A DNA stretch of 64,000 nt from Termitidicoccus mucosus (GCF_038725785.1 NZ_CP109796.1:3906001-3970000), one strand, 5' to 3'. Shown: positions 34,579-43,258, numbered from the stretch's first letter. Made by a program: numbers and translations. Notes: generated by a model not told the origin, from the letters alone.

Positions 34579-35352
34579 TCAGTCTGCGCTTGCTCCGGGT
34601 CCTTTCGCCCGCTGCCCGAACTGGGCATAGGCAACAAGGATTACGATCACCGAGAGAAATATGGCGCTGGTGCGCATCGCCCCCAGGCCGATGCCTCCGT
34701 AAGCTTCCGCTTGAGTCAGCAAATCCCCCAAAGAGGCCCCCAACGGACGCGTAAGAATATACGTGATCCAAAAAGCCAGCACGGAGGGCGCTCCAAAGCG
34801 CCACGCCACAAAGACGACTGCGATGAGCGCGCTAAAAACTCCCACCCCCAACCTGAAGCCCATACCCAGCTCTTCTGTGACCAGATCACCAGCGGCAGTG
34901 CCAAGAGCAAAGGTGCAGAGAATCGTTGCCCAATAGAACAACTCCCGACGACGAGTAACGATGGTGTGGATTGAAAGGGTATGTTCGACCGCGTTCCAAA
35001 TCGTGAAGAGAGCAAGCAAACAGACCGCAAATACCTCCGTGCTGAGATTCAAGCCAATCTCAAGGTCATCGGTGAGGAAATCGGTAATCTGCGTGCCGAC
35101 GATACTGATCAGCACAACCGTCAGCCAATAAATCCACGGGACATAATGGCGAAACCGTAATTGGAGGAACAATGCACCGCCCAAAAGCCCCCCCATTACA
35201 ACCTGTGTCGTATTCTGCCCCCATCCTGCCTCTACCGCCAAGTAGTCGGCCATCGTTTCACCAACGGTCGTTGAGAGGATTTTGATCAGCCAGAAGGCAA
35301 ACGTCACCTCTGGAACTTTATTTAGCATGCTGGGATTCGAGAAATTTTTCAT
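34579..35352 (-). CDS. COG4705-type integral membrane protein
   Basis: 257-residue membrane protein of an uncharacterised family (COG4705). Eight or so hydrophobic segments are visible. It contains internally repeated motifs with conserved Thr, Gly, Glu and Asp: [13 protein letters not shown] near residue 29, [30 protein letters not shown] and [14 protein letters not shown]. The repeated acidic residues in membrane segments could form a cation path; this is inference. It lies 10 bases after the phosphatase gene. Proteins of this kind occur next to two-component systems, as here. Confidence 0.8.
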   Translation of the reverse strand: MKNFSNPSMLNKVPEVTFAFWLIKILSTTVGETMADYLAVEAGWGQNTTQVVMGGLLGGALFLQLRFRHYVPWIYWLTVVLISIVGTQITDFLTDDLEIGLNLSTEVFAVCLLALFTIWNAVEHTLSIHTIVTRRRELFYWATILCTFALGTAAGDLVTEELGMGFRLGVGVFSALIAVVFVAWRFGAPSVLAFWITYILTRPLGASLGDLLTQAEAYGGIGLGAMRTSAIFLSVIVILVAYAQFGQRAKGPGASAD

Positions 35353-35361
35353 GAGACGAAT

Positions 35362-35973
35362 TCACATGCTCTCAGGTGAGCAATCCGAGAGCTGTTGAAG
35401 TGATAGTGGGGTTGATTGGGTGGAAAAGTGCCGGACGAAGTGCTTCATGCCGAACTGCACCCATGACATGCCGTGGGACTCCGCCTCAGCCAGGGCTTGG
35501 GCCACTGCCCAGCCGTCGTGCCGAATACGATAGCAAGCCACGACTGTTCCCGTCCGGTCTGCGCCACGTCGGCAATGGACAAATACGGGGCTGGAAACGC
35601 CCCCGATGAGTTTTAGGACTTTTTCGAGCTGCTCGTGTGTCGGCGCTTTATAGCCGTGCATTGGCAACGAATAGTAATCCATCCCTGCTGCACGCACCCG
35701 CCGTTCTTCTTCAGGGTCTCCGTCTCCCGGCATTCGAAGATTCACCACGGTGCGCACGCCCATTACCGCAAGGCGCGTGTATCCGTTCTCGTCGGGCTGA
35801 GCGCCACGATACAACCGTGAATCCACGCGATCAAAGTTTTTCAGACCAGCCGATGCCAGCGGCCCCTGCGGGATCGACGCGCAAGCGCTAGGCGACAGCG
35901 CCAGCGAAAGCAGCAAGCACAGCCGGAGGATCAGCGCCGGCCATAACGGCCAATCAATGTTCACGCTTTTCAT
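35362..35973 (-). CDS. Exported tyrosine/dual-specificity phosphatase-like protein
   Basis: Cysteine-dependent phosphatase of the PTP superfamily, 203 residues. The P-loop is HCRRGADRTGT near residue 137, with catalytic Cys and Arg present; a plausible general-acid region is MHGYKAPTHEQ. The N-terminus is a signal with a lipobox-like cysteine (LLLSLALSPSACAS), so the enzyme is probably outside the cytoplasm. The fold start KNFDRVDSRLYRGAQPDENGY is typical of dual-specificity phosphatases. The gene lies between COG4705 and PAP2 genes, 8 bases after the latter. It may remove phosphate from a lipid or sugar rather than a protein. Confidence 0.85.
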   Translation of the reverse strand: MKSVNIDWPLWPALILRLCLLLSLALSPSACASIPQGPLASAGLKNFDRVDSRLYRGAQPDENGYTRLAVMGVRTVVNLRMPGDGDPEEERRVRAAGMDYYSLPMHGYKAPTHEQLEKVLKLIGGVSSPVFVHCRRGADRTGTVVACYRIRHDGWAVAQALAEAESHGMSWVQFGMKHFVRHFSTQSTPLSLQQLSDCSPESM

Positions 35974-35981
35974 GAGGAGCC

Positions 35982-36875
35982 TCAGAAAGTTTTCCCGATC
36001 ACGAGCCCGCCTCCGCGCCCATCGATGTAGGGACTGATGTTGAATGCATTTTCCTTGGGCTTGTTGTGGCGATGCACGATTGCCCGACCGACGACGGTGC
36101 CGATGATCGCACCGGCAACCACGTCACTGGCGTAGTGAGCGTTCTGCTCGATGCGGGAATATCCGACCAAACCAGCCACCCCGTAACTCAATCCCTGCAC
36201 CCACCATTGGTCATAGTGGGCTGCGATCACCGAAGCCACGGCGAAGGCCTGCGTCGTATGGCCAGAAGGGAACGAATGATTGCCGCTGAACGGTTGGAAA
36301 TCGAAGACTCCGCTCGATGCGTTCGGCCTCACTCGGCCGACCGCCCACTTGAGCGTCGGAGTCACAATGCCCGCGGCAATGATGCTGGCGGTAACACCAT
36401 CCAGTGCGACCGACTTCGATTTCTGGTCTCGGGCTAGTTGCCCGTAAGTCTCGAAAGCACCGAGCACCAGCCACGCTCCCTCCGCTCCGAACCTCTGAGC
36501 ATTTTGGGTGAAGGTGTTGAGACTTTTTGTGCGGTGCTCCTGAGACTCCTCGCGAATCTGCCTATCCAAGGCACTGGAAGCCAGGACCAGTGAGGTCAGT
36601 CCCCCGGCGATCATCCATTCTTGCCTGTCCCAATGCAGTGGTGACGTGAGAAGGACGCCCGTATCGCCAACGAGCAGATCAACGTATTCGCGTGAAAAAA
36701 GGCTTTCGGGGCGCCGCCCCAAATCCTCAGTGAACGCGCGCCCGGACGAGGTATGCGTCAAATCGCTGACCATCCAAAAATGCGATTCCGCGGCACGAGC
36801 CCTAAATGAACCAGCTATGAAGATAACCAACGCGTATTTCGCCGCGCGTAGTGAGCAAATGGATGAATTGAACAC
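35982..36875 (-). CDS. PAP2 family phosphatase
   Basis: Membrane-associated acid phosphatase of the PAP2 family, about 297 residues. The three catalytic motifs are present: KWAVGRVRPN, SFPSGHTTQAFA and SRIEQNAHYASDVVAGA. Relatives dephosphorylate undecaprenyl pyrophosphate, phosphatidylglycerophosphate or lipid A. A signal-like stretch (AAKYALVIFIAGSFRARAA) leads the protein. The open frame starts with TTG at 36902; GTG at 36875 is preferred because it places the signal near the N-terminus. This start is uncertain. It is divergent from the PMT fragment and GtrA genes across a 287-base gap. Confidence 0.87.
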   Translation of the reverse strand: MFNSSICSLRAAKYALVIFIAGSFRARAAESHFWMVSDLTHTSSGRAFTEDLGRRPESLFSREYVDLLVGDTGVLLTSPLHWDRQEWMIAGGLTSLVLASSALDRQIREESQEHRTKSLNTFTQNAQRFGAEGAWLVLGAFETYGQLARDQKSKSVALDGVTASIIAAGIVTPTLKWAVGRVRPNASSGVFDFQPFSGNHSFPSGHTTQAFAVASVIAAHYDQWWVQGLSYGVAGLVGYSRIEQNAHYASDVVAGAIIGTVVGRAIVHRHNKPKENAFNISPYIDGRGGGLVIGKTF

Positions 36876-37162
36876 GCGCTGTCTGACTGCTGCTCCATCC
36901 AATCATTAGAATCATGACAATGCGGTAATACACTCGTCATTCGACGCTTTACGCTCACGCCGCTTTGGGGCTCATCTGTCGGCAGCTCTGTTCCGCTTCA
37001 TGCAGCGCGAGAGAGTTGCCTCGCATACAGACCGAGCGAACAAAATTACCAGCCAGTTACTTGATGATGACAGAACTGACATCTTCCTAACGAGGCAGGG
37101 CTCCTAGGGTCATACGCTGCGTAAATCTGCCAACGGGCTCATTTCCGCACCTCTCTTCAGCT
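36876..37162. other. Divergent intergenic region of the island
   Basis: No gene, repeat or terminator was recognised. Being between divergent transcription units next to a two-component pair, it is the likely site of promoters and operators; no clear box was assigned. Confidence 0.4.
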
Positions 37163-37426
37163 TTGGCCTTGAGCTTTTCTCTAGCACCATCCTCCTCCTT
37201 CTCGACCCAATGTTTCCGTCCCAAATGGACACAAGATCTTATGTTGTCAGCCTTGGCGTTAACACTGTGGTTCGGTCTGTTTTTGGGCGTCCGACCGTTG
37301 GGCAATCCAGACGAATGCCGTTACACAGAGATTCCTCGCGAGATAGCAGCGACCGGCGACTATCTGACCCCGCGCCTCAACGGCGTAAAATACTTCGAGA
37401 AGCCGTGTCTTGTCCTAGGACTGTAG
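37163..37426 (+). pseudogene. N-terminal fragment of a PMT/ArnT-like glycosyltransferase
   Basis: The frame encodes LSALALTLWFGLFLGVRPLGNPDE, then RYTEIPREIAATGDYLTPRLNGVKYFEKP, which is the conserved start of family 39 (ArnT-like) lipid-linked sugar transferases, including the periplasmic loop with the Asp-Glu pair. After FEKP the similarity is lost and the frame stops within about 6 residues (CLVLGL). Normal proteins have 450-600 residues, so only the first helix and loop survive. ATG at 37241 is the best start of the coding remnant. The gtrA reading frame begins within its last bases, which looks like a deletion junction. Confidence 0.85.
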
Positions 37427-37812
37427 AGCTATGGCGATTCTTGAAATATGCGATGATTGGCGGCTCTACATTCGCCCTCGATCTACTCCTTTTATTCCTG
37501 CTCAAGGAGCTGATTAATTTACACTACGCATTCGCAGCGAGCATCGCCTTCTTCGTTGCTGTCTCGATCAACTATGCAGTCAGTCGATCCGTTGTGTTCA
37601 AAGGCACAGTTCGCTCCTTCAACTCCGGCTATCTGATCTTCGTGTTCATCGCAGGTGGCGGCCTCGTGGCGGTCGCCTTGCTCATGCTCCTGTGCGTGGA
37701 CATGCTTGGAATGAACTATCTGCTCGCGAGGATCACCATCGCCTGTTTGGTTGGTATCTGGACTTACCTGATGAACTTGTTCATAAACTTCAAAGTAGCA
37801 GGCAAGCCGTGA
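37405..37812 (+). CDS. GtrA family membrane protein
   Basis: Four-helix membrane protein of the GtrA family, thought to flip undecaprenyl-linked sugars across the inner membrane. It begins LWRFLKYAMIGGSTFALDLLLLFLL and continues with YAFAASIAFFVAVSINYAVSRSVVFKG, GYLIFVFIAGGGLVAVALLMLLCVDML and TIACLVGIWTYLMNLFINFKVA, a full family match. GTG at 37405 gives 135 residues, near the usual 130. The longer frame from 37210 overlaps the PMT fragment and is not needed. The response regulator starts 7 bases after its stop codon, so these are co-transcribed. Confidence 0.87.
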   Translation: MSCPRTVELWRFLKYAMIGGSTFALDLLLLFLLKELINLHYAFAASIAFFVAVSINYAVSRSVVFKGTVRSFNSGYLIFVFIAGGGLVAVALLMLLCVDMLGMNYLLARITIACLVGIWTYLMNLFINFKVAGKP

Positions 37813-37819
37813 CTAAGCT

Positions 37820-38494
37820 ATGCGTGTCCTCGTAATAGAAGATGATAAGAAGGTCGCAGCGCTGGTGCGAGCCGGCCTTGAGGAACGGGGTTTCCAAGTC
37901 GAAGTATGCCATGATGGTGACTCGGCTACAACCAGAGCCACGAGTGAGACTTTCGACGCATTGGTCATGGATGTCATGTTGCCTGGGCGCGACGGTCTCA
38001 GCATCCTGCGCAAGCTGCGTGAGGCCCACAACGCTGTCCCGGTGCTTCTCCTGACGGCTCGCGGCGATCTCAACGAGCGAGTCGAGGGCCTGAATCTCGG
38101 TGCTGACGACTATCTGCCCAAGCCGTTTGCGATCACGGAGCTCGTGGCTCGCCTCAATGCCATTTTGCGCCGCCGTTCCGGCGTGGGTCTGAACATCCAA
38201 TCTTACGCCGATCTCACGCTCAATTTTTCCAGCCGTGAAGTCCACCGCGGCGAACGACACATCGAACTCACAACTCGCGAATTCGCGGTGCTGGAGTGCC
38301 TCCTGCGCACCCCGGGCAAGGTAGTTAGTCGAGTCGAACTCAGCCAAATTGTTTGGGGGCACCAGTTCGATGCCGGCACCAATTTCGTCGACGTTGCCAT
38401 TCAGCGCCTTCGCCGAAAGGTGGACGATCCGTTCCCACGACAACTGATTCAGACCTATCGGGGCATCGGATATGCCCTGCAAACCGACTCATGA
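37820..38494 (+). CDS. OmpR/PhoB-type response regulator
   Basis: Two-component transcription factor, 224 residues. The receiver domain has IEDDKKVAA, phospho-acceptor Asp in LVMDVMLPGRDG (about residue 51), LLLTARGD and Lys in DDYLPKPFAITEL. The C-terminal winged helix shows HIELTTREFAVLECLLRTPGKVVSR, then DVAIQRLRRKVDDPF and YRGIGYAL. Its stop overlaps the histidine kinase ATG (ATGA). It is likely to control the divergent phosphatase and receptor genes and its own operon; binding sites were not located. Confidence 0.95.
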   Translation: MRVLVIEDDKKVAALVRAGLEERGFQVEVCHDGDSATTRATSETFDALVMDVMLPGRDGLSILRKLREAHNAVPVLLLTARGDLNERVEGLNLGADDYLPKPFAITELVARLNAILRRRSGVGLNIQSYADLTLNFSSREVHRGERHIELTTREFAVLECLLRTPGKVVSRVELSQIVWGHQFDAGTNFVDVAIQRLRRKVDDPFPRQLIQTYRGIGYALQTDS

Positions 38495-39849
38495 AAGCGT
38501 GGCCCGTTCGCTTAAGGTTTGCCTGCTGGACTGCCGGCCTGGTCGGATTCGCGTTGTTCGTCTATTCGGGCTTCACGCTGGCAAACCTTTACCACGAGCA
38601 AATTGAGGCGGTCGATCTTGAGCTTACCGCCGACGGCCGACGCTTAGGCGGACTTCCGGACGTGGCTCAGATTCAGGCAGCGATTGTCGAGGACGAGCGT
38701 TATACACCTTGGCTGAGCTACGCCGTCTTCGACAAATCAGGCAGCCTGCAATACCGGAGCAAACAACTCCCTGAATCAGTCGCGAGCGAAGCACTCACAC
38801 AAGACAAACATCATACCGTCCGGGAGGGAGCCAGCCGGTGGCGGATGGGAAGATTCCCCGGATCTGGAATCGTGCTTGTAGTAGCCTACGACTTGGATGA
38901 GGTCCGCGACATCATGGTCGATCTTGTCATCGCTTACGCGCTCTCTCTGCCGGTGGTCGTGTTTATCGCAGCGGCCGGTGGATGGTGGGTATCCGGCCGC
39001 GCACTCCAACCCGTTCGCGACCTTGCGACGTCGGTTGAACAGGTTCAGGCAGAGAGCCTCGATCATCGTGTTCCGGTTCCGGTGGCATCAGATGAAATCC
39101 AACGACTGAGTGCAGCTTTCAACGACATGCTGGAGCGTCTGGAGGCGGGCTTCGAGCAGACACAGCGCTTTGCTGCTGATGCTTCACACGAACTTAGAAC
39201 ACCGCTAACCATCATCCGTGGAGAGATCGAGCGGTTGATGCGCGCACCGGGCATCATGCCTGACCATCAGGAGAAGCTGGTAAGCGTCCAAGAGGAGATT
39301 GAACGCCTTCAACACATTACGGATAATCTTCTGCTACTCACCTTGTTTGATCGAGGCCACGTTCAGTTCGAAGCTCAACTTTTGGACTTTTCTGCATTGG
39401 TGCGGGATGCCTGCGAAGACGCTGAACTCCTGGGAGAGACAGCAAATATCCACATCGAACAGAAACTTTCCAGAGACCTGTTCGTACGAGGCGATGCGGG
39501 ACATATCCGTCGCGTTGTCTTGAATCTTTTGGATAACGCCGTGAAGTTCAATGTGCCTGACGGACTTGTGCGCTGCACGCTAACTGGAACCGGCCAAGCC
39601 ATCATTCTGCGGATTGAAAATACCGGCCCAGGAATCGGCGACGAGTCGAAAGCGCGCTTATTTCAGCGCTTCTTCCGAGCGGATCCAAGCCGAAACGACA
39701 CACAGCGTGGTCACGGCTTAGGGCTTAGCCTCAGTCGAGAGATCGCTCGCGCTCACGGCGGAGATTTGACTGTTGCAGATTCCACCGCGCCGGGCTGGAC
39801 AGGGTTCATCTTCACCCTGCCTCAAGCCTCCTCTCGCAATAGCATATGA
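38491..39849 (+). CDS. Sensor histidine kinase
   Basis: Inner-membrane sensor kinase, 452 residues, partner of the preceding regulator. Helix 1 at about 10-30 (RFACWTAGLVGFALFVYSGF), a periplasmic domain of about 120 residues, and helix 2 near 150-172 (LVIAYALSLPVVVFIAAAGGWW). A HAMP segment follows (RALQPVRDLATSVEQ), then H-box FAADASHELRTPLTIIRGE, N-box RVVLNLLDNAVKFN, IENTGPGIGDESKARLFQRFFRAD and G2 HGLGLSLSREIARAHGG. All catalytic parts are intact. No recognisable ligand motif is seen in the sensor domain. ATG at 38491 is fixed by overlap with the regulator stop. Confidence 0.95.
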   Translation: MKAWPVRLRFACWTAGLVGFALFVYSGFTLANLYHEQIEAVDLELTADGRRLGGLPDVAQIQAAIVEDERYTPWLSYAVFDKSGSLQYRSKQLPESVASEALTQDKHHTVREGASRWRMGRFPGSGIVLVVAYDLDEVRDIMVDLVIAYALSLPVVVFIAAAGGWWVSGRALQPVRDLATSVEQVQAESLDHRVPVPVASDEIQRLSAAFNDMLERLEAGFEQTQRFAADASHELRTPLTIIRGEIERLMRAPGIMPDHQEKLVSVQEEIERLQHITDNLLLLTLFDRGHVQFEAQLLDFSALVRDACEDAELLGETANIHIEQKLSRDLFVRGDAGHIRRVVLNLLDNAVKFNVPDGLVRCTLTGTGQAIILRIENTGPGIGDESKARLFQRFFRADPSRNDTQRGHGLGLSLSREIARAHGGDLTVADSTAPGWTGFIFTLPQASSRNSI

Positions 39850-40265
39850 ACTGGATCATCTGGTCACTGTTGTCTGCGCTCTTTGCCGGCTTAACGGCGA
39901 TTTTCGCCAAGATCGGTGTCGCAAACATCGGTTCCAATCTGGCGACAGCGATTCGCACCTGTGTCATCCTCGTGCTAGTATGGGTCATTGCCATCGCCAC
40001 CAAGGAATCCTCCGCGATTGCGACCCTCACCAAGCGCCATTGGCTCTTCCTCATCCTCTCTGGCTTGGCGACCGGACTCTCTTGGCTGTGCTATTTTCGG
40101 GCACTGCAACTGGGCGAGGCTTCCCGCGTCGCGCCGATTGATAAGTTGAGCATCGTCTTTGTGCTCCTTTTCGCCGGACTGTTTTTACACGAGCCGATCA
40201 CGTGGAAAAGCATGTGCGGTGTCGGACTGATCGTGTGCGGTGGCATCCTACTGGCTTTGAAATAG
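39846..40265 (+). CDS. Small EamA/DMT family membrane protein
   Basis: 139-residue half-length member of the drug/metabolite transporter superfamily (one EamA repeat). Five hydrophobic segments: IIWSLLSALFAGLTAIFAK, ATAIRTCVILVLVWVIAIA, HWLFLILSGLATGLSWLCYFRAL, KLSIVFVLLFAGLFLHE and WKSMCGVGLIVCGGILLA. LSWLCYFRALQLGEASRVAPIDKLS and FLHEPIT are EamA signatures. Such half-size proteins act as dimers. The ATG overlaps the kinase stop by 4 bases, so it belongs to the two-component operon. The substrate is unknown. Confidence 0.87.
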   Translation: MNWIIWSLLSALFAGLTAIFAKIGVANIGSNLATAIRTCVILVLVWVIAIATKESSAIATLTKRHWLFLILSGLATGLSWLCYFRALQLGEASRVAPIDKLSIVFVLLFAGLFLHEPITWKSMCGVGLIVCGGILLALK

Positions 40266-40284
40266 TCCGGTCGCGCCGCCACTC

Positions 40285-40550
40285 ATACCATTTCTCAGTC
40301 AAAGACATAATAATTCGATAAAACGCGGCGGAGGGTGCATGTAAAAACATGAGACCGCCAAAAGTGTTTCCCGAAGGAACAGCCAGACGCCTGGAGCACT
40401 TGCGCAAGACCGTTCGCAAACCGGACGAACGCACGCGTATAAAAACAGACTCGATGCGCTCTTGCTGGATGCCGCTAGGCCCATGCGAATCACCCGCTTT
40501 CCTTGGAACCATTCCCCATAGTTGTTATATCTTTGACTGAAAATGGTTAT
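40285..40550. mobile_element. 266-bp inverted-repeat element with ATACCA-type ends
   Basis: Left end ATACCATTTCTCAGTCAAAGACATAATA and right end reading (complement) ATAACCATTTTCAGTCAAAGATATAACA match over about 30 bases. No transposase is encoded, so it is miniature-element-like. It is at the right limit of the AT-richer block. The 40266-40647 gap has no other feature that I see. Confidence 0.75.
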
Positions 40551-40647
40551 GACTTTGCTTCGCGATTTCGTCGCCTCCACGGATGCAAAAAGACCAAAGC
40601 GAAGCCGCTTGCTCCTGGCGCCGCCATGTTTTTCCAACCGCCTTTCC

Positions 40648-42321
40648 TCACACCCCCTCGCGCAGCAGGGTGACGAGCTTGGCCAGCGTTTCCCTGTCCG
40701 GCAGGCCCATGAGGCTGATCTGGATCCAGTTGCGGTCGCGCAGGTAGGCGCTGCGGTAGCTGAGCAAAAAGCCCGCCTTCTCCAGCGCCTCCCCGGTCGC
40801 CCAGGCATTGCCGCCCGCGTGCGGGACGAGCGTGATGACCGCCGGGCAGGCGTGCTCCTTCGGCGCGAGCAGGTCGTAGGGCGTGCTTTTCAGTTCGCCG
40901 CAAAGCCATTCGGAAAGCGCGGCGATCCTGGCGTGGCGCTCGGCAAAGTCCTGCTCGCCGAGCGAGGCGGCCAGCGCGGCCACGAGGTTCGACGAGTGCG
41001 TGAAGGCCACGCCCTCGCTCGCCTGCCAGTATCCAACATCCAGATACGAGGGCATCCCCCTGGGCGTGGCGGCGATGGGCTCGTGGTGAAACACCACGCC
41101 GAGCCCCGGATAGCTGCACAGGCCCTTGCTGCTCACCGCCGTGGCGAGGTGCACGCCGTCGAGCGAGAGCGGCACGTTGCCCATCGAGCTGATCGTGTCC
41201 ACGCAGAGCCGCAGGCCGCGGTCACGCGCGAGCTCCTTCCATTCGTCGAGCGGGTTGAGGATGCTGGTCGAGGTTTCATGATGCACGCCCCACACCCAGC
41301 CGCCCGAGGGCAGCGAGTCGAAGGCGCGGAGCATTTCATCGCGGTCGAAGGGCCTGCCCCAGCCGGCGGAAACGACTTGGTGATCGAGCTCGGCGCGGCG
41401 GGCCTGCCCGGCGATGCGGGAGCCGAACTCGCCGTTGACAAACACCACGCCGGGGCGGCGGAGCTGGCGGAGCTGCCACGAGACCATGTCGTTGACGAGC
41501 GTGCCGGAGCCGGGAACGACTTGGCAGTGGCGGGCGCTGGCGATACGGCAAAGCTCGGTGCGCACGCTGAAGAGCAGCTTGTAAAACTCCTCCGAGCGGT
41601 GCCAGAGCGGGAAATTGCCCATCGCGGCGCGCACGCGCGGCGACACCGGCACGGGGCCGGGGATGAGCGGCACGAGGTCGGGCGCCGCGCTCGGGAGTTT
41701 CGCGAGGTTGAAGCGCACGGTCTCGGCCTTTGATCCGCGCAGAAACATCGGCTGGAATTGCGCATCACCCGTGCCGACGAGCGGGCCGAACGGCTCGAAA
41801 CCGAGGTGCTTGTAAAGTTTGAGCTGGCGCACGGTCGCCGAGATGATGGCGAGGTCCCAGCCGCGCGGCTTGGCCAGCACGAAGACCTGCTCCATCATCA
41901 TGCGAAAAGTGGCGCGTCCGCGGAAATCGCGCTCGACCGCGAGCAGGCGGATTTCGAGCACGCCATTGTGCGGCGGCATGTGCCGGTCGAGATCGGGGAT
42001 CTTCGCGTCCATCGAAAACGGACGCTTGTCGCGCAACGCCATCATGCCGACCACGCGCTCGCGCTGCTTGACGACGAGGTAGAGGTTTTCGTGGTGAAAC
42101 TTGTCCACGAGCCGACGCTCCGGGTTCGGCGGATGCTGCGGGATTTCCTCGACGAAGGTGCGGTAGTTCAGGCGGTGCACCTGCTCGATTTCGTCGGGGG
42201 TGTCGGCGAGCTTGCAAATGAGCTCGCCGGAGCCGTCCGCATCCGCGCTGTTGCGCGCGTCTGTCGGCGGGGCAGAAGACGCGGCATCCTTGGTGGCAAT
42301 TAACTCGTCGGTGGTGTTCAC
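40648..42321 (-). CDS. GNAT acyltransferase fused to class V aminotransferase
   Basis: Two-domain protein of about 557 residues. The first 200 hold an N-acyltransferase-like GNAT domain: IEQVHRLNYRTFVEEIP, LYLVVKQRERVVGMMALRDK, EIRLLAVERDFRGRATFRMMMEQV and LKLYKHLGFEPFG. The remainder is a fold-type I PLP enzyme of class V: LIPGPVPVSPRVRAAMG, VVPGSGTLVNDMVSWQL, VFVNGEFGSRI, VHHETSTSILNPL, the PLP-Asp strand LRLCVDTISSMGN and the likely Schiff-base lysine in AVSSKGLCSYPG. The closest named groups are serine-glyoxylate or AEP aminotransferases. GTG at 42321, one base after the plsY stop, is preferred to ATG 42426, which would overlap plsY. Confidence 0.82.
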   Translation of the reverse strand: MNTTDELIATKDAASSAPPTDARNSADADGSGELICKLADTPDEIEQVHRLNYRTFVEEIPQHPPNPERRLVDKFHHENLYLVVKQRERVVGMMALRDKRPFSMDAKIPDLDRHMPPHNGVLEIRLLAVERDFRGRATFRMMMEQVFVLAKPRGWDLAIISATVRQLKLYKHLGFEPFGPLVGTGDAQFQPMFLRGSKAETVRFNLAKLPSAAPDLVPLIPGPVPVSPRVRAAMGNFPLWHRSEEFYKLLFSVRTELCRIASARHCQVVPGSGTLVNDMVSWQLRQLRRPGVVFVNGEFGSRIAGQARRAELDHQVVSAGWGRPFDRDEMLRAFDSLPSGGWVWGVHHETSTSILNPLDEWKELARDRGLRLCVDTISSMGNVPLSLDGVHLATAVSSKGLCSYPGLGVVFHHEPIAATPRGMPSYLDVGYWQASEGVAFTHSSNLVAALAASLGEQDFAERHARIAALSEWLCGELKSTPYDLLAPKEHACPAVITLVPHAGGNAWATGEALEKAGFLLSYRSAYLRDRNWIQISLMGLPDRETLAKLVTLLREGV

Positions 42322-42322
42322 G

Positions 42323-42934
42323 CTATGGGTTTTTTTGAACGACTTGCTGGCCGAACGCTTTTTGAAAATTGGCACGGTGAGCAAAAAGCACCAGCGCGAT
42401 GGTAAGCGAGGCAAATAATAATGCATTTACATCGCGGGTGAGCAGCCAAAGCAGCGGCAGTTGCGCGACCATCCCGCATAATGCCCCCATCATAAGCCCC
42501 TTGTGCAACAACTTCCAAAAGATGAGCCCGGCGGCGAACGGCGCCGCCAGCGACAGCGGCGCGAGCACGAGCCATGCGCCGAGAAAGCACCCGATGCCCT
42601 TGCCTCCGTGGAATTTCAGGAAAACCGGCCACACATGCCCCGTGACGACGGCAAGCACGCAAGCCGTCCCCGGCGCGAGGTCGCCCGAAATGACGCCGCC
42701 CTGGCCAAGCAGCCACGGCAGCGCGGCGGCGAGCGCGCCCTTGGCCATGTCGAGCACGAGCACGATGGCGAAACCCCTGCCCCCAAGCATGCGGCCGACA
42801 TTGGTCGCCCCGGTCGCCCCGCTCCCCTGGCCGCGCACGTCGCCGCCGGTCTTCAACCGGACCAGAAACCAGCCCGGCGAAATACTGCCGAGCAGGTAGG
42901 CGAACAATACGGTCAACCAAGGAATATGTTCCAT
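42323..42934 (-). CDS. plsY: Glycerol-3-phosphate acyltransferase PlsY
   Basis: Inner-membrane enzyme that acylates glycerol-3-phosphate from acyl-phosphate, the first step of phospholipid synthesis. The signature loops are present: TVLFAYLLGSISPGWFLV at the N-terminus, GQGSGATGATNVGRMLG (loop 1), GHVWPVFLKFHGGKGIGCFLG (loop 2). Loop 3 is less obvious. Seven or so membrane segments over 203 residues are usual. The start MEHIPWL at 42934 is chosen over an upstream extension. A one-base gap to the GNAT-aminotransferase gene implies translational coupling. Confidence 0.92.
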   Translation of the reverse strand: MEHIPWLTVLFAYLLGSISPGWFLVRLKTGGDVRGQGSGATGATNVGRMLGGRGFAIVLVLDMAKGALAAALPWLLGQGGVISGDLAPGTACVLAVVTGHVWPVFLKFHGGKGIGCFLGAWLVLAPLSLAAPFAAGLIFWKLLHKGLMMGALCGMVAQLPLLWLLTRDVNALLFASLTIALVLFAHRANFQKAFGQQVVQKNP

Positions 42935-43258
42935 GTGATGCGAAAGAGTTAGGGAAAGCGTCAACACGGGCCAGCGTGACCTGCGGCAGGGCACGGGGCC
43001 TGAGGTGGCGCGAATGGGCAGAGTAATCGGCGCGAAAGCATTCCGGTTAGTTCAATGGATTTTCCTCACAGGCGCAAATCTAAGTTCGACGGGCAAAATA
43101 GCACACACATGGCCGGCTGTCGGCCATGCCCGCACGGCTTTTGCCCTAAAATTTCTCGCCCGCTGCGCGCCCCGCCTTTTACCCTTTTTTGCGCGGCTTG
43201 CTCTTTCACGTTTTCTGGCAAGCATTAGAAACTTACCCATCCTCATCACTTAAAAACC
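42935..43258. other. Intergenic region between plsY and the EF-hand gene
   Basis: Divergent promoter region without a gene. A short hairpin ATGGCCGG-CTG-TCGGCCAT at about 43109-43127 is the only structure I noticed. Confidence 0.35.

Noticed and set aside
34116-34637. Longer start for the small secreted protein (30 extra residues)
   Set aside because: The extension precedes the signal peptide and overlaps the neighbouring gene; ATG at 34547 is better.
35320-35350. GGGATTCGAG string suggesting a tRNA T-arm
   Set aside because: It lies inside a coding start region and no cloverleaf can be drawn around it; no tRNA was found in the window.
42935-43258. Riboswitch search in the gap before the EF-hand gene
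   Set aside because: Only a short hairpin is visible and no known riboswitch core was recognised.
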